DNA from: Sphingobacterium allocomposti
GTDB taxonomy: Bacteria; Bacteroidota; Bacteroidia; Sphingobacteriales; Sphingobacteriaceae
Direction: 5' to 3'
NCBI RefSeq assembly: GCF_008124885.1
Contig: NZ_VNHX01000002.1
Span: forward strand, 186,001-250,000
DNA: 64,000 nucleotides
Shown here: one piece after another, positions 8,547 through 16,489 of the stretch
Layout: each line of letters opens with the position of its first letter
Numbering within the stretch: the first letter of the stretch is position 1
Notes under the pieces: generated by a model
Told to the model about the DNA's origin: nothing
Databases searched by the model: none
Seen by the model: only the letters and a program-made list of their open reading frames with translations
Position numbers and translations under genes: made by a program

Positions 8547-9284
8547 TTACAGTTGTTCGCTTGTCTTGCCGAATCTTCTTTCGCGCTGCTGGTAGTTATA
8601 AATGGCTTCGAAGAGGTCTTCCCGCTTGAATTCCGGCCACATTTTATCTAAAAAGCAAAACTCGGTATAGGCCATTTGATAAAGCAAATAGTTGCTGATA
8701 CGTTGCTCGCCGCCGGTACGGATCATAAGATCCGGATCGGGGATCCCGGATGTATAGAGGTTGTCGCTAATCGTCTGCTCATTGATATCTGCCGGGTTAA
8801 GTCTGCCGTCAGCGACCTGTTTCGCGATAGAGCGTGTGGCCTCTACGATTTCGGATCGTGATCCATAGCTTAATGCCAGCGTCAGCACGCAGGCCGTGTT
8901 GTCCTTGGTCAGGGTTTTCGTGTCTTCAAGCTTAGCCTGACAGTTTGATGGCAGATCGGCGATATTGCCGATGGTGTTAAGGCGTATGCCGTTCGCTATG
9001 AAGGTTTCGGTTTCCTTGGCCAGTGTGTTGACCAGAAGCTCCATCAACGCCTGTACCTCGAACTTCGGCCTGCTCCAGTTTTCTGATGAAAAAGCATACA
9101 GTGTCAGGTATTTTACACCGATGTCTACGCACCCTTCCATCGCCTCGCGGACAGCAGACACGCCGTTCTGGTGTCCAAATATCCGAAGCTTGCCTATGCC
9201 TTTGGCCCATCGGCCGTTTCCATCCATGATAATTGCTATATGTGCAGGCAGATTCTCTCTATTTATTTTCTCTTTGAAACTCAT
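8547..9284 (-). CDS. uppS: Isoprenyl transferase (undecaprenyl diphosphate synthase)
   Basis: 245-residue cis-prenyltransferase that condenses isopentenyl diphosphates onto farnesyl diphosphate, making the C55 lipid carrier for peptidoglycan and surface polysaccharides. The catalytic motif HIAIIMDGNGRWA lies at residues 15-27, with Asp21 matching the E. coli catalytic Asp26. Further signatures are YLTLYAFSSENWSRP, LALSYGSRSEIVEA and PDLMIRTGGEQRISNYLLYQ, which holds the conserved RTGGE. Length is standard. It sits upstream of bamA on the same strand. The step feeds the same envelope pathways as murA in this window. Cytoplasmic, membrane-associated. Confidence 0.97.
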   Translation of the reverse strand: MSFKEKINRENLPAHIAIIMDGNGRWAKGIGKLRIFGHQNGVSAVREAMEGCVDIGVKYLTLYAFSSENWSRPKFEVQALMELLVNTLAKETETFIANGIRLNTIGNIADLPSNCQAKLEDTKTLTKDNTACVLTLALSYGSRSEIVEATRSIAKQVADGRLNPADINEQTISDNLYTSGIPDPDLMIRTGGEQRISNYLLYQMAYTEFCFLDKMWPEFKREDLFEAIYNYQQRERRFGKTSEQL

Positions 9285-9745
9285 CTGTGTGATTGTTTAA
9301 ATATGCCGACAGCGATGCGTGTTGGTGTTATTTGTGTTTAAGGTGATACCAGGTTTAGAAAAGCAATTCCGGGACAGCTGTTGCAGATGACATACGTACA
9401 GGCTGCCATAGCCGCCGGATTTCCCGTCTGCGGGCTCTCCTGCAGGTCGGGGCACGGAGCGGCAATGCTGGACAATGTATGAATATGGCTTCACAAACTT
9501 GAAATTTTGGTGTAAAGATAACGGTTTTCGGACAATATGAGATATATGTTTAGTAACTGCGTTGATTACGGCCGTGCGCATAACCCGCGTTTGATTCTTA
9601 TTTCGGTTCAGAATGGATTTGACAAACAGGCTAATCCAATAGCTGCACCGCGCTGACTTCCCTTGGTTCTCCCGTAAACCGACACCAGGACGGCGGCACT
9701 TGCTATAGAATTTTTGAGCTCATAATAAAAATAGACGGACGCCGG
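9285..9745. other. 461-base gap between nadK and uppS with no supported gene
   Basis: In many Bacteroidota a DUF6089-type outer-membrane gene sits between nadK and uppS. Here neither strand shows its signal peptide or barrel sequence. A minus-strand frame at 9297-9581 is open but rich in His, Arg and Pro without domain character, and I do not call it. A weak -7-like box, TATCTTTA on the minus strand at 9513-9520, might serve uppS. Confidence 0.5.
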
Positions 9746-10657
9746 TTAATAGTTTCGTACATCGAGTCCCCAAAGTAACTTTTCGCGAAGTGTACTGAAA
9801 AAGCTGTCAGACGCCAGGCGGATGAGGTGGATCCGGAATGGAGCCCTTCGGACACGTAGCTTTGTGCTGATATCCAGCGTTTCACTTTTAGAGTCACAGC
9901 TGAGGATGTATTTCTCCGTCCGGCTTTCTATTTCCAGCTCCAGTTCGCTGTCGGCGGAAATTATAATCGGCCGCACGTTCAGGTTGTGTGGCGATATCGG
10001 GGTAATAACGAAGTTGCCGCTGCCAGGCATGATAATTGGCCCCCCGCAGCTTAGGGAGTACGCCGTTGAGCCCGTCGGTGTGGCGATAATAACGCCATCG
10101 GCCCAATAGGAATTTAGCAGTTCGCCGTTTAAAACGGCGTTTATAGTGATCATTGATGAGGTGTCGTGCCGGAAGACGGTGATATCATTTAATGCAAAGT
10201 TTTCCGTTCCGAAGATTGTTTTATTGCTTCCGCTGACCTCCAGCAGATCGCGCGCCTGCAGCGTATAGTTTCCTGCAAAGATGTCATCCAATGCCTGAAT
10301 CATTTTCGATTTGGAGATGGAGGCAAGAAACCCCAGTCTTCCAAAGTTGATGCCGGCTATCGGTATGCCGGAGTCCCGCACCTGCGAAACGGCAGACAGC
10401 ATCGTTCCGTCGCCTCCTAGGCTTAGCAGAAACATAATATCGCCGGGCAGGTCCTTATGATTATGGTATAAAAGAAAGGTCTCGGGACACGCAAACTGCT
10501 GTCTTAAGAACTCGTAAAAATCTGCGTGGATATAGATTAATATATCCTTTTCTTTCAGATAGGCAAACAGCTGCTCCACGTAGGGAACGACCGATGAGTT
10601 GAAAGCCCGTCCATAAATGGCAATGGAATTTTTCTGCATGGGAAAAGGGTTTGACAA
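9746..10657 (-). CDS. nadK: NAD kinase
   Basis: Up to 303 residues; a second start at residue 7 (MQKNSIAIYG, position 10639) is equally plausible. It phosphorylates NAD+ to NADP+ using ATP or polyphosphate. The diagnostic GGDGTM motif is at residues 81-86, carrying the catalytic Asp of the NAD-kinase/diacylglycerol-kinase fold. It is followed by GINFGRLGFLA, the NAD-binding FALNDITVFR segment and TPTGSTAYSLSCGGPI. The C-terminal beta domain contains VRPIIISADSELELEI. It lies 94 bases downstream of the CBS-domain gene on the same strand, a common Bacteroidota pairing. A single cytoplasmic NAD kinase is normally essential. Confidence 0.96.
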   Translation of the reverse strand: MSNPFPMQKNSIAIYGRAFNSSVVPYVEQLFAYLKEKDILIYIHADFYEFLRQQFACPETFLLYHNHKDLPGDIMFLLSLGGDGTMLSAVSQVRDSGIPIAGINFGRLGFLASISKSKMIQALDDIFAGNYTLQARDLLEVSGSNKTIFGTENFALNDITVFRHDTSSMITINAVLNGELLNSYWADGVIIATPTGSTAYSLSCGGPIIMPGSGNFVITPISPHNLNVRPIIISADSELELEIESRTEKYILSCDSKSETLDISTKLRVRRAPFRIHLIRLASDSFFSTLREKLLWGLDVRNY

Positions 10658-10751
10658 ACTTATGCAAAGATGCTAAAAAAAAACGGCATGAGCACCTATC
10701 TGCCGGCTTTGCTACGCACGGCAGGTTTAGTGCCTTCATAACGAGAGGTGG

Positions 10752-11414
10752 CTACAGATTCAAGTAGTTCATCAGGATATCATAACGTTCTTTGATATCC
10801 GAATCCTGACTGCCGTCGTTAAAGGTGGCTTTGACGACATAGTCAAACCGCCAAAGTGAAGCGACAAGCGTGGAGATATTTTGTTTATCGACCTTGATGG
10901 TCATCTCAATCTTGGTCGTATTGGGGATGTCCCTGACGGCGGCGTTTAAAATACGGATATTCTCTGATTCGAAAATATGAGCGATATGGGAGAACGACAC
11001 ATCATTCTTCCCCAATTCTAGTACAATGATTGCACCGGGCTCCTTGTTGCTTAACGTTTCATTGACAGACGACAGCAGATCGCCGAGGGTGACCACGCCA
11101 ACATAGTTGTTTTCCTTGTCCAAAATCGGGAGTACTTCCAGCTGGTGGGCGCTCATGTACTGTAAAGCGTCGTATACATGTTGATATTCGTATAAGTACA
11201 CAAAGCGGAGGGAAACCATTAAGCTGTGCAGCTCATGCGTATCATCATGAGCCGCAAGAAGGTGATCCTCCGCGATGACGCCGAGGAAATCTCTTCCGTT
11301 AACCACCGGTAGCTGCGAGGTGTGAAGCTCATTCATTTTGTCTAACGTGAAGCTAATGCTGTCATCCGATTTCACGTCGAAATAGTTTTTTGCCAGTATT
11401 TCACCTATATACAT
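10752..11414 (-). CDS. CBS-domain protein with C-terminal ACT-like region
   Basis: 220 residues. Two CBS motifs occupy roughly residues 1-60 (IGEILAKNYFDVKSDDSIS ... LPVVNGRDFLGVIAEDHLL) and 72-125 (FVYLYEYQHVYDALQYM ... LPILDKENNYVGVVTLGDLL). Such a pair usually forms a Bateman module that binds adenine nucleotides. The C-terminal part (AIIVLELGKNDVSFSHIAHI ... IEMTIKVDKQNISTLVASL) has the beta-alpha-beta rhythm of an ACT-like regulatory domain. No catalytic domain is present, so it is probably a sensor. Its constant position before nadK in this phylum suggests a link to nicotinamide-nucleotide or energy status, but that is inference. Soluble, no signal peptide. Confidence 0.88.
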   Translation of the reverse strand: MYIGEILAKNYFDVKSDDSISFTLDKMNELHTSQLPVVNGRDFLGVIAEDHLLAAHDDTHELHSLMVSLRFVYLYEYQHVYDALQYMSAHQLEVLPILDKENNYVGVVTLGDLLSSVNETLSNKEPGAIIVLELGKNDVSFSHIAHIFESENIRILNAAVRDIPNTTKIEMTIKVDKQNISTLVASLWRFDYVVKATFNDGSQDSDIKERYDILMNYLNL

Positions 11415-11702
11415 GATGAGCGCTTTTTTTAATATTAAACATGGAAAAAAACAAAACGTTCTGTGTTTTCACATGTAATATACTAATTTAAAAATAATCG
11501 TTGATACCGGGGCAAATTTCATGTAAATAACTTTTTACATCGTGGAGTGCCCATTTTGGAAGGGCTCAAAGGGAATTTGACGGGATTGCCGCAAAAAAAG
11601 AAACGCAAAAGAATAATTAGATGAATTTTAAACGGCCTCTAATATATATTTTCGTTAATTTTACGGCATTATTTATCGAAATACAATAGTGTAACACCAC
11701 CA

Positions 11703-12536
11703 ATGAGCGAAGAGATAGCGCAAGAGAAGTTTATCCAGGTACGTGAAGTTATTCGAAAAAAGAGCCCCGGTTTGGCGAAATGGATTCCAAGGCCGTTAGT
11801 CAGCTATTTGGAGCGGGTAATCCATGAAGATGAGATTAACTACATTATGACGAAGTTCCGCGATCTTTATGGGCTGGACTTCGTGAACGCTTTGATCGAA
11901 GAGCTGGGCGTGAAGGTGGTGCTGGAAGGGACGGAAAATATCCCGTTGGAGGAGAGTGTAATCTTTGCGTCCAACCATCCGCTGGGCGGGCTGGACGGCA
12001 TTGCGATTATGCAGGCAATCGGCAGATACCGCCGTGACGTCAAGTTTCTGGTCAACGATATTCTGATGAATATCCGTAATCTGGAGCCCCTCTTTATTCC
12101 GGTAAACAAAATCGGCAACCAGGCGAAAAGTGGAATTGTAGCTATTGATCAGGCATATGCTACAGATAATGCCCTGCTGATCTTTCCTGCAGGGTTGGTA
12201 TCGCGGAAAATCGACGGGCGCATTGCCGACCTGGAATGGAAGAAAAGTTTTATCTCAAAAGCAAAAAAATATAAAAGAGACGTCATACCGGTCTACATCG
12301 ATGGCAAAAATTCCGATTTTTTCTATAATTTAGCTAGACTAAGACAAAAGATCGGAATAAAGGCCAATTTGGAAATGCTGTATTTACCGGACGAAATGTT
12401 TTCGCAGCGAAATCAGACAGTCACAATCCGGGTGGGCGAACGTATCCCGTACGGTTATTTTGACAAAACCAAAAGCGAACGTGCGTGGGCACACGAAGTG
12501 AGAGAGCGAGTTTACAGAATGGGGGACAAAAAATAG
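11703..12536 (+). CDS. glsA: PlsC-like O-acyltransferase, GlsA-like (glycine/amino-acid lipid synthesis)
   Basis: 277-residue lysophospholipid-acyltransferase-fold enzyme. The acyltransferase motif is ASNHPLGGLDG at residues 89-99, with His92 and Asp98 spaced HX5D instead of the classical HX4D. A later FPAGLVSRK matches the phosphate-binding FPEG block. It is followed after three bases by a GNAT-type acyltransferase gene. In Bacteroides thetaiotaomicron a neighbouring GlsB/GlsA pair first N-acylates glycine and then O-acylates the product to form glycine lipids. By gene order and domain pairing I infer the second step here. Ornithine or other amino-acid lipids are possible products, so the symbol is provisional. 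Likely at the inner face of the cytoplasmic membrane. Confidence 0.75.
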   Translation: MSEEIAQEKFIQVREVIRKKSPGLAKWIPRPLVSYLERVIHEDEINYIMTKFRDLYGLDFVNALIEELGVKVVLEGTENIPLEESVIFASNHPLGGLDGIAIMQAIGRYRRDVKFLVNDILMNIRNLEPLFIPVNKIGNQAKSGIVAIDQAYATDNALLIFPAGLVSRKIDGRIADLEWKKSFISKAKKYKRDVIPVYIDGKNSDFFYNLARLRQKIGIKANLEMLYLPDEMFSQRNQTVTIRVGERIPYGYFDKTKSERAWAHEVRERVYRMGDKK

Positions 12537-12539
12537 TAT

Positions 12540-13499
12540 ATGCAAGAAATTATTGCTCCAGTAGAGAGAGAATTAATAAAGGCTGAGTTAACGAAAGAAG
12601 CCTTCATACGATATACCAACAACGGGAATAATGAAGTTTATCTCGTGAACTATCATACGGCTCCCCATATCATGCGTGAAATCGGGAGACTTCGGGAGCT
12701 TACCTTCCGGGGGGCAGGGGGAGGAACGGGGCTGCCGTTGGATATCGATGAGAATGACACCTGCGAACATAATTACGACCAGCTGATCGCGTGGAATCCC
12801 GAAGAGGAGGAAATCATCGCCGGGTACCGCGTTATCAAGTGTAAAGATGCCATAGATGCCGAGGGCAATGTGCATCTATCGACTGCACATTACTTCCAAT
12901 TCTCCGAGAAGTTTAAGACGGATTATCTGCCCTATACATTAGAATTGGGACGCTCGTGGGTGCAGCCGCGTTTTCAGCCGGCGATCGACAACAGAAAGGG
13001 ACTATTTTCTTTAGATAATCTGTGGGATGGACTGGGAGCCCTGGTGGTCATTAATCCGGATATTAAGTACCTGTTTGGAAAGGTAACCATGTATCCCCAT
13101 TATAACGCAACAGCCCGGGATCTTCTGATTTACTTCATGGAGTATTATTTTCCGGATAGGGAGAAGCTGGTCCTGCCTTTTAATGAACTGAATGTAGGAT
13201 ACAAAACCGATATCACGCCTTTTTTTGGGATTTTTGACGGCCTGGAATATAAAGAAGGCTATAAAGTGTTAAATACCAAAGTCCGTGAACTCGGAGAGAA
13301 TATTCCTCCATTGATCAATACCTATATGAACCTATCGCCAACGATGCGCACATTTGGTACGGCAATGAACGACGAATTTGGCGAAGTGGAGGAAACGGGT
13401 ATTATGATTACGCTGGAAGATATCTACCCCGCCAAGAAAGAACGGCATATGATTACCTATGAGCGGGACAAATATTACGGAAAACGCGAGCGGAAGTAA
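12540..13499 (+). CDS. glsB: GNAT-type N-acyltransferase, GlsB/OlsB-like
   Basis: 319-residue protein of the hemolysin/OlsB-like acetyltransferase family (Acetyltransf_5 type). These enzymes attach a 3-hydroxy-acyl chain from acyl-ACP to the amino group of glycine or ornithine. Signatures are IMREIGRLRELTFRGAGGGT near residues 44-63, the central NYDQLIAWNPEEEEIIAGYR, and the ELGRSWVQPRFQ block near 138-149. The C-terminal half (LFGKVTMYPHYNATARDLLI) is typical of the longer Bacteroidota form. It starts three bases after the O-acyltransferase stop, so the two are almost certainly co-transcribed and act in sequence. The product, a phosphorus-free membrane lipid, is inferred; head-group identity cannot be read from sequence. 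Confidence 0.78.
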   Translation: MQEIIAPVERELIKAELTKEAFIRYTNNGNNEVYLVNYHTAPHIMREIGRLRELTFRGAGGGTGLPLDIDENDTCEHNYDQLIAWNPEEEEIIAGYRVIKCKDAIDAEGNVHLSTAHYFQFSEKFKTDYLPYTLELGRSWVQPRFQPAIDNRKGLFSLDNLWDGLGALVVINPDIKYLFGKVTMYPHYNATARDLLIYFMEYYFPDREKLVLPFNELNVGYKTDITPFFGIFDGLEYKEGYKVLNTKVRELGENIPPLINTYMNLSPTMRTFGTAMNDEFGEVEETGIMITLEDIYPAKKERHMITYERDKYYGKRERK

Positions 13500-13510
13500 G
13501 GTTTGCGTAT

Positions 13511-13546
13511 TGAGATGGGAGACATGTTCTGAGGTCTCTTATCTCA
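13511..13546. terminator. Hairpin between convergent glsB and elaA
   Basis: Arms TGAGATGGGAGAC (13511-13523) and GTCTCTTATCTCA (13534-13546) pair over 13 positions, including two G-U pairs in one orientation. It lies between the convergent gene ends at 13499 and 13553. No T-run follows, so termination is inferred from position. Confidence 0.45.
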
Positions 13547-13552
13547 TATCGA

Positions 13553-14005
13553 CTACCGCCCTTTTCTTAACATTTCAATGTGTGGAATATCGTCTTCCAG
13601 ATACATATCGCTGACGCGCTCAAATCCGAGGCTTTCATAAAACCGTTGCAGGTAAAGCTGTGCGCTGATCCTTATCGGGGTGTTGGGATATTTTAGGTTC
13701 CAGTACTGTATGGCCCGCTGCATGAGCTCTTTTCCCAATCCATATTTTCTGAAATTGGTGTCGACAACTACGCGGCCTATGGATAGGTCCTCGTAGGAGA
13801 TTCCTGCAGGAAGTAAACGCGCGTAAGCTACTATACGATCCTGATGCTGGCCAAACAGGTGGAAGGCCTGCAGGTCTTTATTGTCGCATTCGGGATATAG
13901 ACAGTTCTGTTCCAGCATAAATACGTCGATACGAAGCCGCAGGATCTGATAAAGATCCAACGCGGTGAGGTCGTTAAACGCTTTTACAGTCCACTGTATA
14001 TTCAT
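13553..14005 (-). CDS. ElaA-family GNAT N-acetyltransferase
   Basis: 150 residues matching E. coli ElaA in length and pattern. The N-terminal family signature LYQILRLRIDVFMLEQNCLY is near residues 19-38. The acetyl-CoA-binding segment SIGRVVVDTNFRKYGLGKEL (around 74-93) contains RKYGLG, the Q/RxxGxG/A motif. ISAQLYLQRFYESLGF follows. The substrate is not established for this family. Its start codon abuts the stop of the yqeY homologue (start at 14005, yqeY ending at 14006), indicating co-transcription on the minus strand. Confidence 0.88.
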   Translation of the reverse strand: MNIQWTVKAFNDLTALDLYQILRLRIDVFMLEQNCLYPECDNKDLQAFHLFGQHQDRIVAYARLLPAGISYEDLSIGRVVVDTNFRKYGLGKELMQRAIQYWNLKYPNTPIRISAQLYLQRFYESLGFERVSDMYLEDDIPHIEMLRKGR

Positions 14006-14461
14006 TTACAGGCGGTTCAGCAGCTCTTTCACAATTTCCGATAGGGTTCGGCCATCCGCCTGCCCCGCTAATTTCTGGTTTGCGGCCCCCATCACCTTAC
14101 CCATGTCTTTGGCGCTTGTAGCGCCGACTTCGGCAATGATCTTTTCCACGATTGATGTAATGGCTTCCCGATCAAGCTGCTGCGGTAAATATTCCTCGAT
14201 GACTTTTTGCTCTTCCGTTTCTATAGCATAGAGGTCTTCCCGGTTTTGCGCTTTATATATTTCGGCGGACTCCTTCCGTTGTTTCACCAGTTTTTGCAGC
14301 ACCTTTGTCTCTGCCTCTTCCGAAAGATCATCTACATGGTTCTTCTCTGTCTTCGCTAATAAGATGGCCGCTTTTATGGCGCGTAGTCCGCGCAGCCGGA
14401 CATTATCTTTAGCGATCATCGCTGCTTTTATATCTTGATTGATTCTTTGTTCTAATGACAT
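14006..14461 (-). CDS. GatB/YqeY-domain protein
   Basis: 151 residues forming a complete YqeY-like protein: a helical N-terminal part (MSLEQRINQDIKAAMIAKD, RLRGLRAIKAAILLAKTEK) and a C-terminal domain resembling the tRNA-binding tail of GatB (EEYLPQQLDREAITSIVEKI, KDMGKVMGAANQKLAGQADG). Stand-alone members are proposed to have tRNA-related amidotransferase-associated roles, but the function is not established. Length is normal. It precedes the elaA-like gene with no gap and follows the SDR gene by 54 bases. Cytoplasmic. Confidence 0.9.
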   Translation of the reverse strand: MSLEQRINQDIKAAMIAKDNVRLRGLRAIKAAILLAKTEKNHVDDLSEEAETKVLQKLVKQRKESAEIYKAQNREDLYAIETEEQKVIEEYLPQQLDREAITSIVEKIIAEVGATSAKDMGKVMGAANQKLAGQADGRTLSEIVKELLNRL

Positions 14462-14515
14462 CGTTCGTATGTTAAATTTGGTATATTATTCTTCTTATCC
14501 GGTTTATCTGCAGGC

Positions 14516-15289
14516 TTAATCCGGCAGATCTCTTTTGATAATTGTCCCGGTGGCTTGTGCTGTTGGCATGACCAGCAGGTCGTTGATGTTGACATGAGCG
14601 GGGCGCGACAGCACGAAGGAAATGATTTCGGCGATATCCTGTCCGCTGAGTGGTGTGATCCCTTTATATACGGCCTTTGCGCGTTCCTTATCTCCTTTGA
14701 AGCGGACTTCCGAAAACTCAGTTTCTACCATCCCGGGGTCAACAGACGTAACTTTAATGCCTTTTGTCAGCAAATCGATGCGCATCGCCTGGGTCAGCGC
14801 ATCTACGGCATGTTTCGTCGCGCAATATACGTTGCCGTTGGGGTAAACTTCTTTTCCCGCGATTGACCCTAAATTCACAATATGGGGAGCGGGACTGTTT
14901 TCCATAAGCGGAACAGCATATTTGGTAACGTATAGGAGGCCTTTTACATTGGTATCTATCATGCGGTCCCAGTCGCCTGTGCTGCCTTCATGAATGGGGT
15001 CCAGCCCCTGGCTCAGTCCCGCATTGTTGATCAGGATATCGACGTCCCGCCATTCTACCGGCAGGTTGGCAAATGTGTTTTCAACCTGCTCCCGGTCACG
15101 GACATCCAGTTCAAAGCAAAAGACATCACACGAAGGAAAAAGCTCCTGTATTTCCGACTGTATTTCATGCAGACGCTGTAGTCTGCGCGCACATAATAAA
15201 AGCCTGTAACGTGATTCTGAAGCAAGTACTTTAGCACACGCCTCGCCGATCCCCGAACTTGCTCCTGTTATAAGTACTGTTCTCATCAT
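14516..15289 (-). CDS. Short-chain dehydrogenase/reductase (YdfG-like)
   Basis: 257-residue classical SDR. The cofactor motif TGASSGIGE is at residues 8-16 and the NNAG motif at 88-91. The catalytic set is Ser142 (LGSIAG), Tyr155 and Lys159 (VYCATKHAV). The first 50 residues include CARRLQRL after the second strand, whose arginines suggest NADP preference. The closest functional group is the E. coli YdfG type (NADP-dependent 3-hydroxy-acid dehydrogenase), supported by DPGMVETEFSEVRFKGD and length, but the physiological substrate is unknown. It is on the minus strand between ubiE/menG and yqeY. Confidence 0.9.
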   Translation of the reverse strand: MMRTVLITGASSGIGEACAKVLASESRYRLLLCARRLQRLHEIQSEIQELFPSCDVFCFELDVRDREQVENTFANLPVEWRDVDILINNAGLSQGLDPIHEGSTGDWDRMIDTNVKGLLYVTKYAVPLMENSPAPHIVNLGSIAGKEVYPNGNVYCATKHAVDALTQAMRIDLLTKGIKVTSVDPGMVETEFSEVRFKGDKERAKAVYKGITPLSGQDIAEIISFVLSRPAHVNINDLLVMPTAQATGTIIKRDLPD

Positions 15290-15329
15290 TGAATGCTTTA
15301 AGGTCGCTGTATATATTTATTTTTTTAGT

Positions 15330-16070
15330 CTATTTGATACACTCATAAATGGTACAAAAGCCAAATGTCTGCGGACGGACATGGGTCGTCTGAAAGCCGG
15401 CCTTCTTGGTAATAGCCGCAAAACGTTCGCCATCGGGAAAGTTTGCAACAGACTCCGGCAGATAAGAATAGGCACTGGCGTCTTTCGATATCAGCCTGCC
15501 GAGAGCGGGCGTCAGTTTATGGAAATAGAAATGATAAAACTGCTTAATCGGGAAAGCCGTGGGATTGGAAAGCTCTAAAATGACAGCTTTGCCGCCGGGA
15601 CGTAGGACGCGGCAGATATCGGAAAGGCCTTGCTCTAAATTTTCGAAGTTCCGCACGCCGAAAGCGACGGTGACGGCATCAAATGTATTATCGTCGAACT
15701 TCAGGCTTTCGGAGTCGCCCAATTGCACTTCGAAACGACCCTGCAGCCCCTTTTTTTCGATTTTCTCGCGGGCGATATCGAGCATTCCTGACGAAATATC
15801 CACCCCAATGATTTTCTCGGGATTCAACAGCTTTAACGACTCGATGGCGAAATCGCCTGTTCCGGTCGCTACATCCAAGATGAGTCGGGGGCGAAGGCTT
15901 TCTAACGATCGTATCGCTTTTTTACGCCAGATGGTATCTATCCCCATGGTCATCATCCGGTTCAGCACGTCGTAGGTCTTTGAAATGTTGTTGAACATTT
16001 CCGCGACCTGTTCCTTCTTTCCTCCTTCTTTTGACTTGTAGGGTTTTATCGTTGAGCTGTCATTTGCCAT
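15330..16070 (-). CDS. ubiE: Demethylmenaquinone methyltransferase (UbiE/MenG)
   Basis: 246-residue class I SAM methyltransferase that converts demethylmenaquinone to menaquinone, the usual respiratory quinone of Bacteroidota. Family hallmarks are MFNNISKTYDVLNRMMTMGI near 25-44, motif I LDVATGTGDFA at 65-75, VTVAFGVRNFENLEQGL and a late PIKQFYHFYFHKLTPALGRL segment. Length is standard. A perfect -7 box (TATCTTTG, minus strand, 16075-16082) ends only four bases before the ATG, so the mRNA may be leaderless. It is the first gene of the leftward-transcribed block beside the candidate origin. Confidence 0.95.
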   Translation of the reverse strand: MANDSSTIKPYKSKEGGKKEQVAEMFNNISKTYDVLNRMMTMGIDTIWRKKAIRSLESLRPRLILDVATGTGDFAIESLKLLNPEKIIGVDISSGMLDIAREKIEKKGLQGRFEVQLGDSESLKFDDNTFDAVTVAFGVRNFENLEQGLSDICRVLRPGGKAVILELSNPTAFPIKQFYHFYFHKLTPALGRLISKDASAYSYLPESVANFPDGERFAAITKKAGFQTTHVRPQTFGFCTIYECIK

Positions 16071-16074
16071 GTCG

Positions 16075-16082
16075 CAAAGATA
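16075..16082 (-). promoter_or_regulatory. -7 box TATCTTTG immediately before ubiE
   Basis: Plus-strand CAAAGATA is TATCTTTG on the minus strand, a perfect -7 consensus. A TTTG lies 16 bases upstream as a possible but closely spaced -33. Only CGAC separates the box from the ATG, placing the expected start site at or next to the start codon. Confidence 0.55.
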
Positions 16083-16489
16083 CGATATTGACCGTCACCA
16101 AAAAAATGAATGATACTGAATAAATTGATACGGAATGGGATAACTGTTTGGCTTAGAAAGAATAGCAGCCATGGAGTCGGATTTTTGCTTGATCTAAACG
16201 GTAGGCACCAACGTTTTTAACATGTCCTGAAGTTATCCACATTGGCTTAACCGTTTGTGAGTGAGTGTACTTTTTGTGTTTTTAACACGTTATACACAAT
16301 AGATGTGTATAAGTTAGGTGTTCTTTTTCAGGGTATTCGGAGCGGTTACGCACGGTTGTTCACGCAACCGAAAAAGGGTGTTTACAACTTATTCAATCGT
16401 TCATGTTTATTTTTTATATTTTTGTTACCCCGTTACGAGCACGGTCAATAGATAAGACTTAAAGATTAAACAGAACAACCTTTTTTGGA
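16083..16489. other. oriC: Candidate chromosomal replication origin (DnaA-box cluster, AT-rich tract) upstream of dnaB
   Basis: Within this non-coding stretch are TTATCCACA (16233-16241, a perfect DnaA box), TTATACACA (16290-16298) and TGTGTATAA (16304-16312, the same box inverted). Weaker 9-mers include TTGTTCACG (16356-16364), sitting in the loop of a CGGTTG/CAACCG hairpin. The AT-rich tract TTTATTTTTTATATTTTTG follows at about 16406-16424, as expected for an unwinding element. Genes diverge here: leftward on the left (10 of 12 genes from 4.4 to 16.1 kb) and rightward on the right (11 of 11 from 16.5 to 30.2 kb). Alternatively the boxes may only control dnaB through DnaA. dnaA itself is not in the window. 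Confidence 0.55.

Noticed and set aside
9297..9581. Minus-strand 94-codon frame between nadK and uppS
   Set aside because: No signal peptide, no domain pattern, odd composition; not the expected DUF6089 protein.
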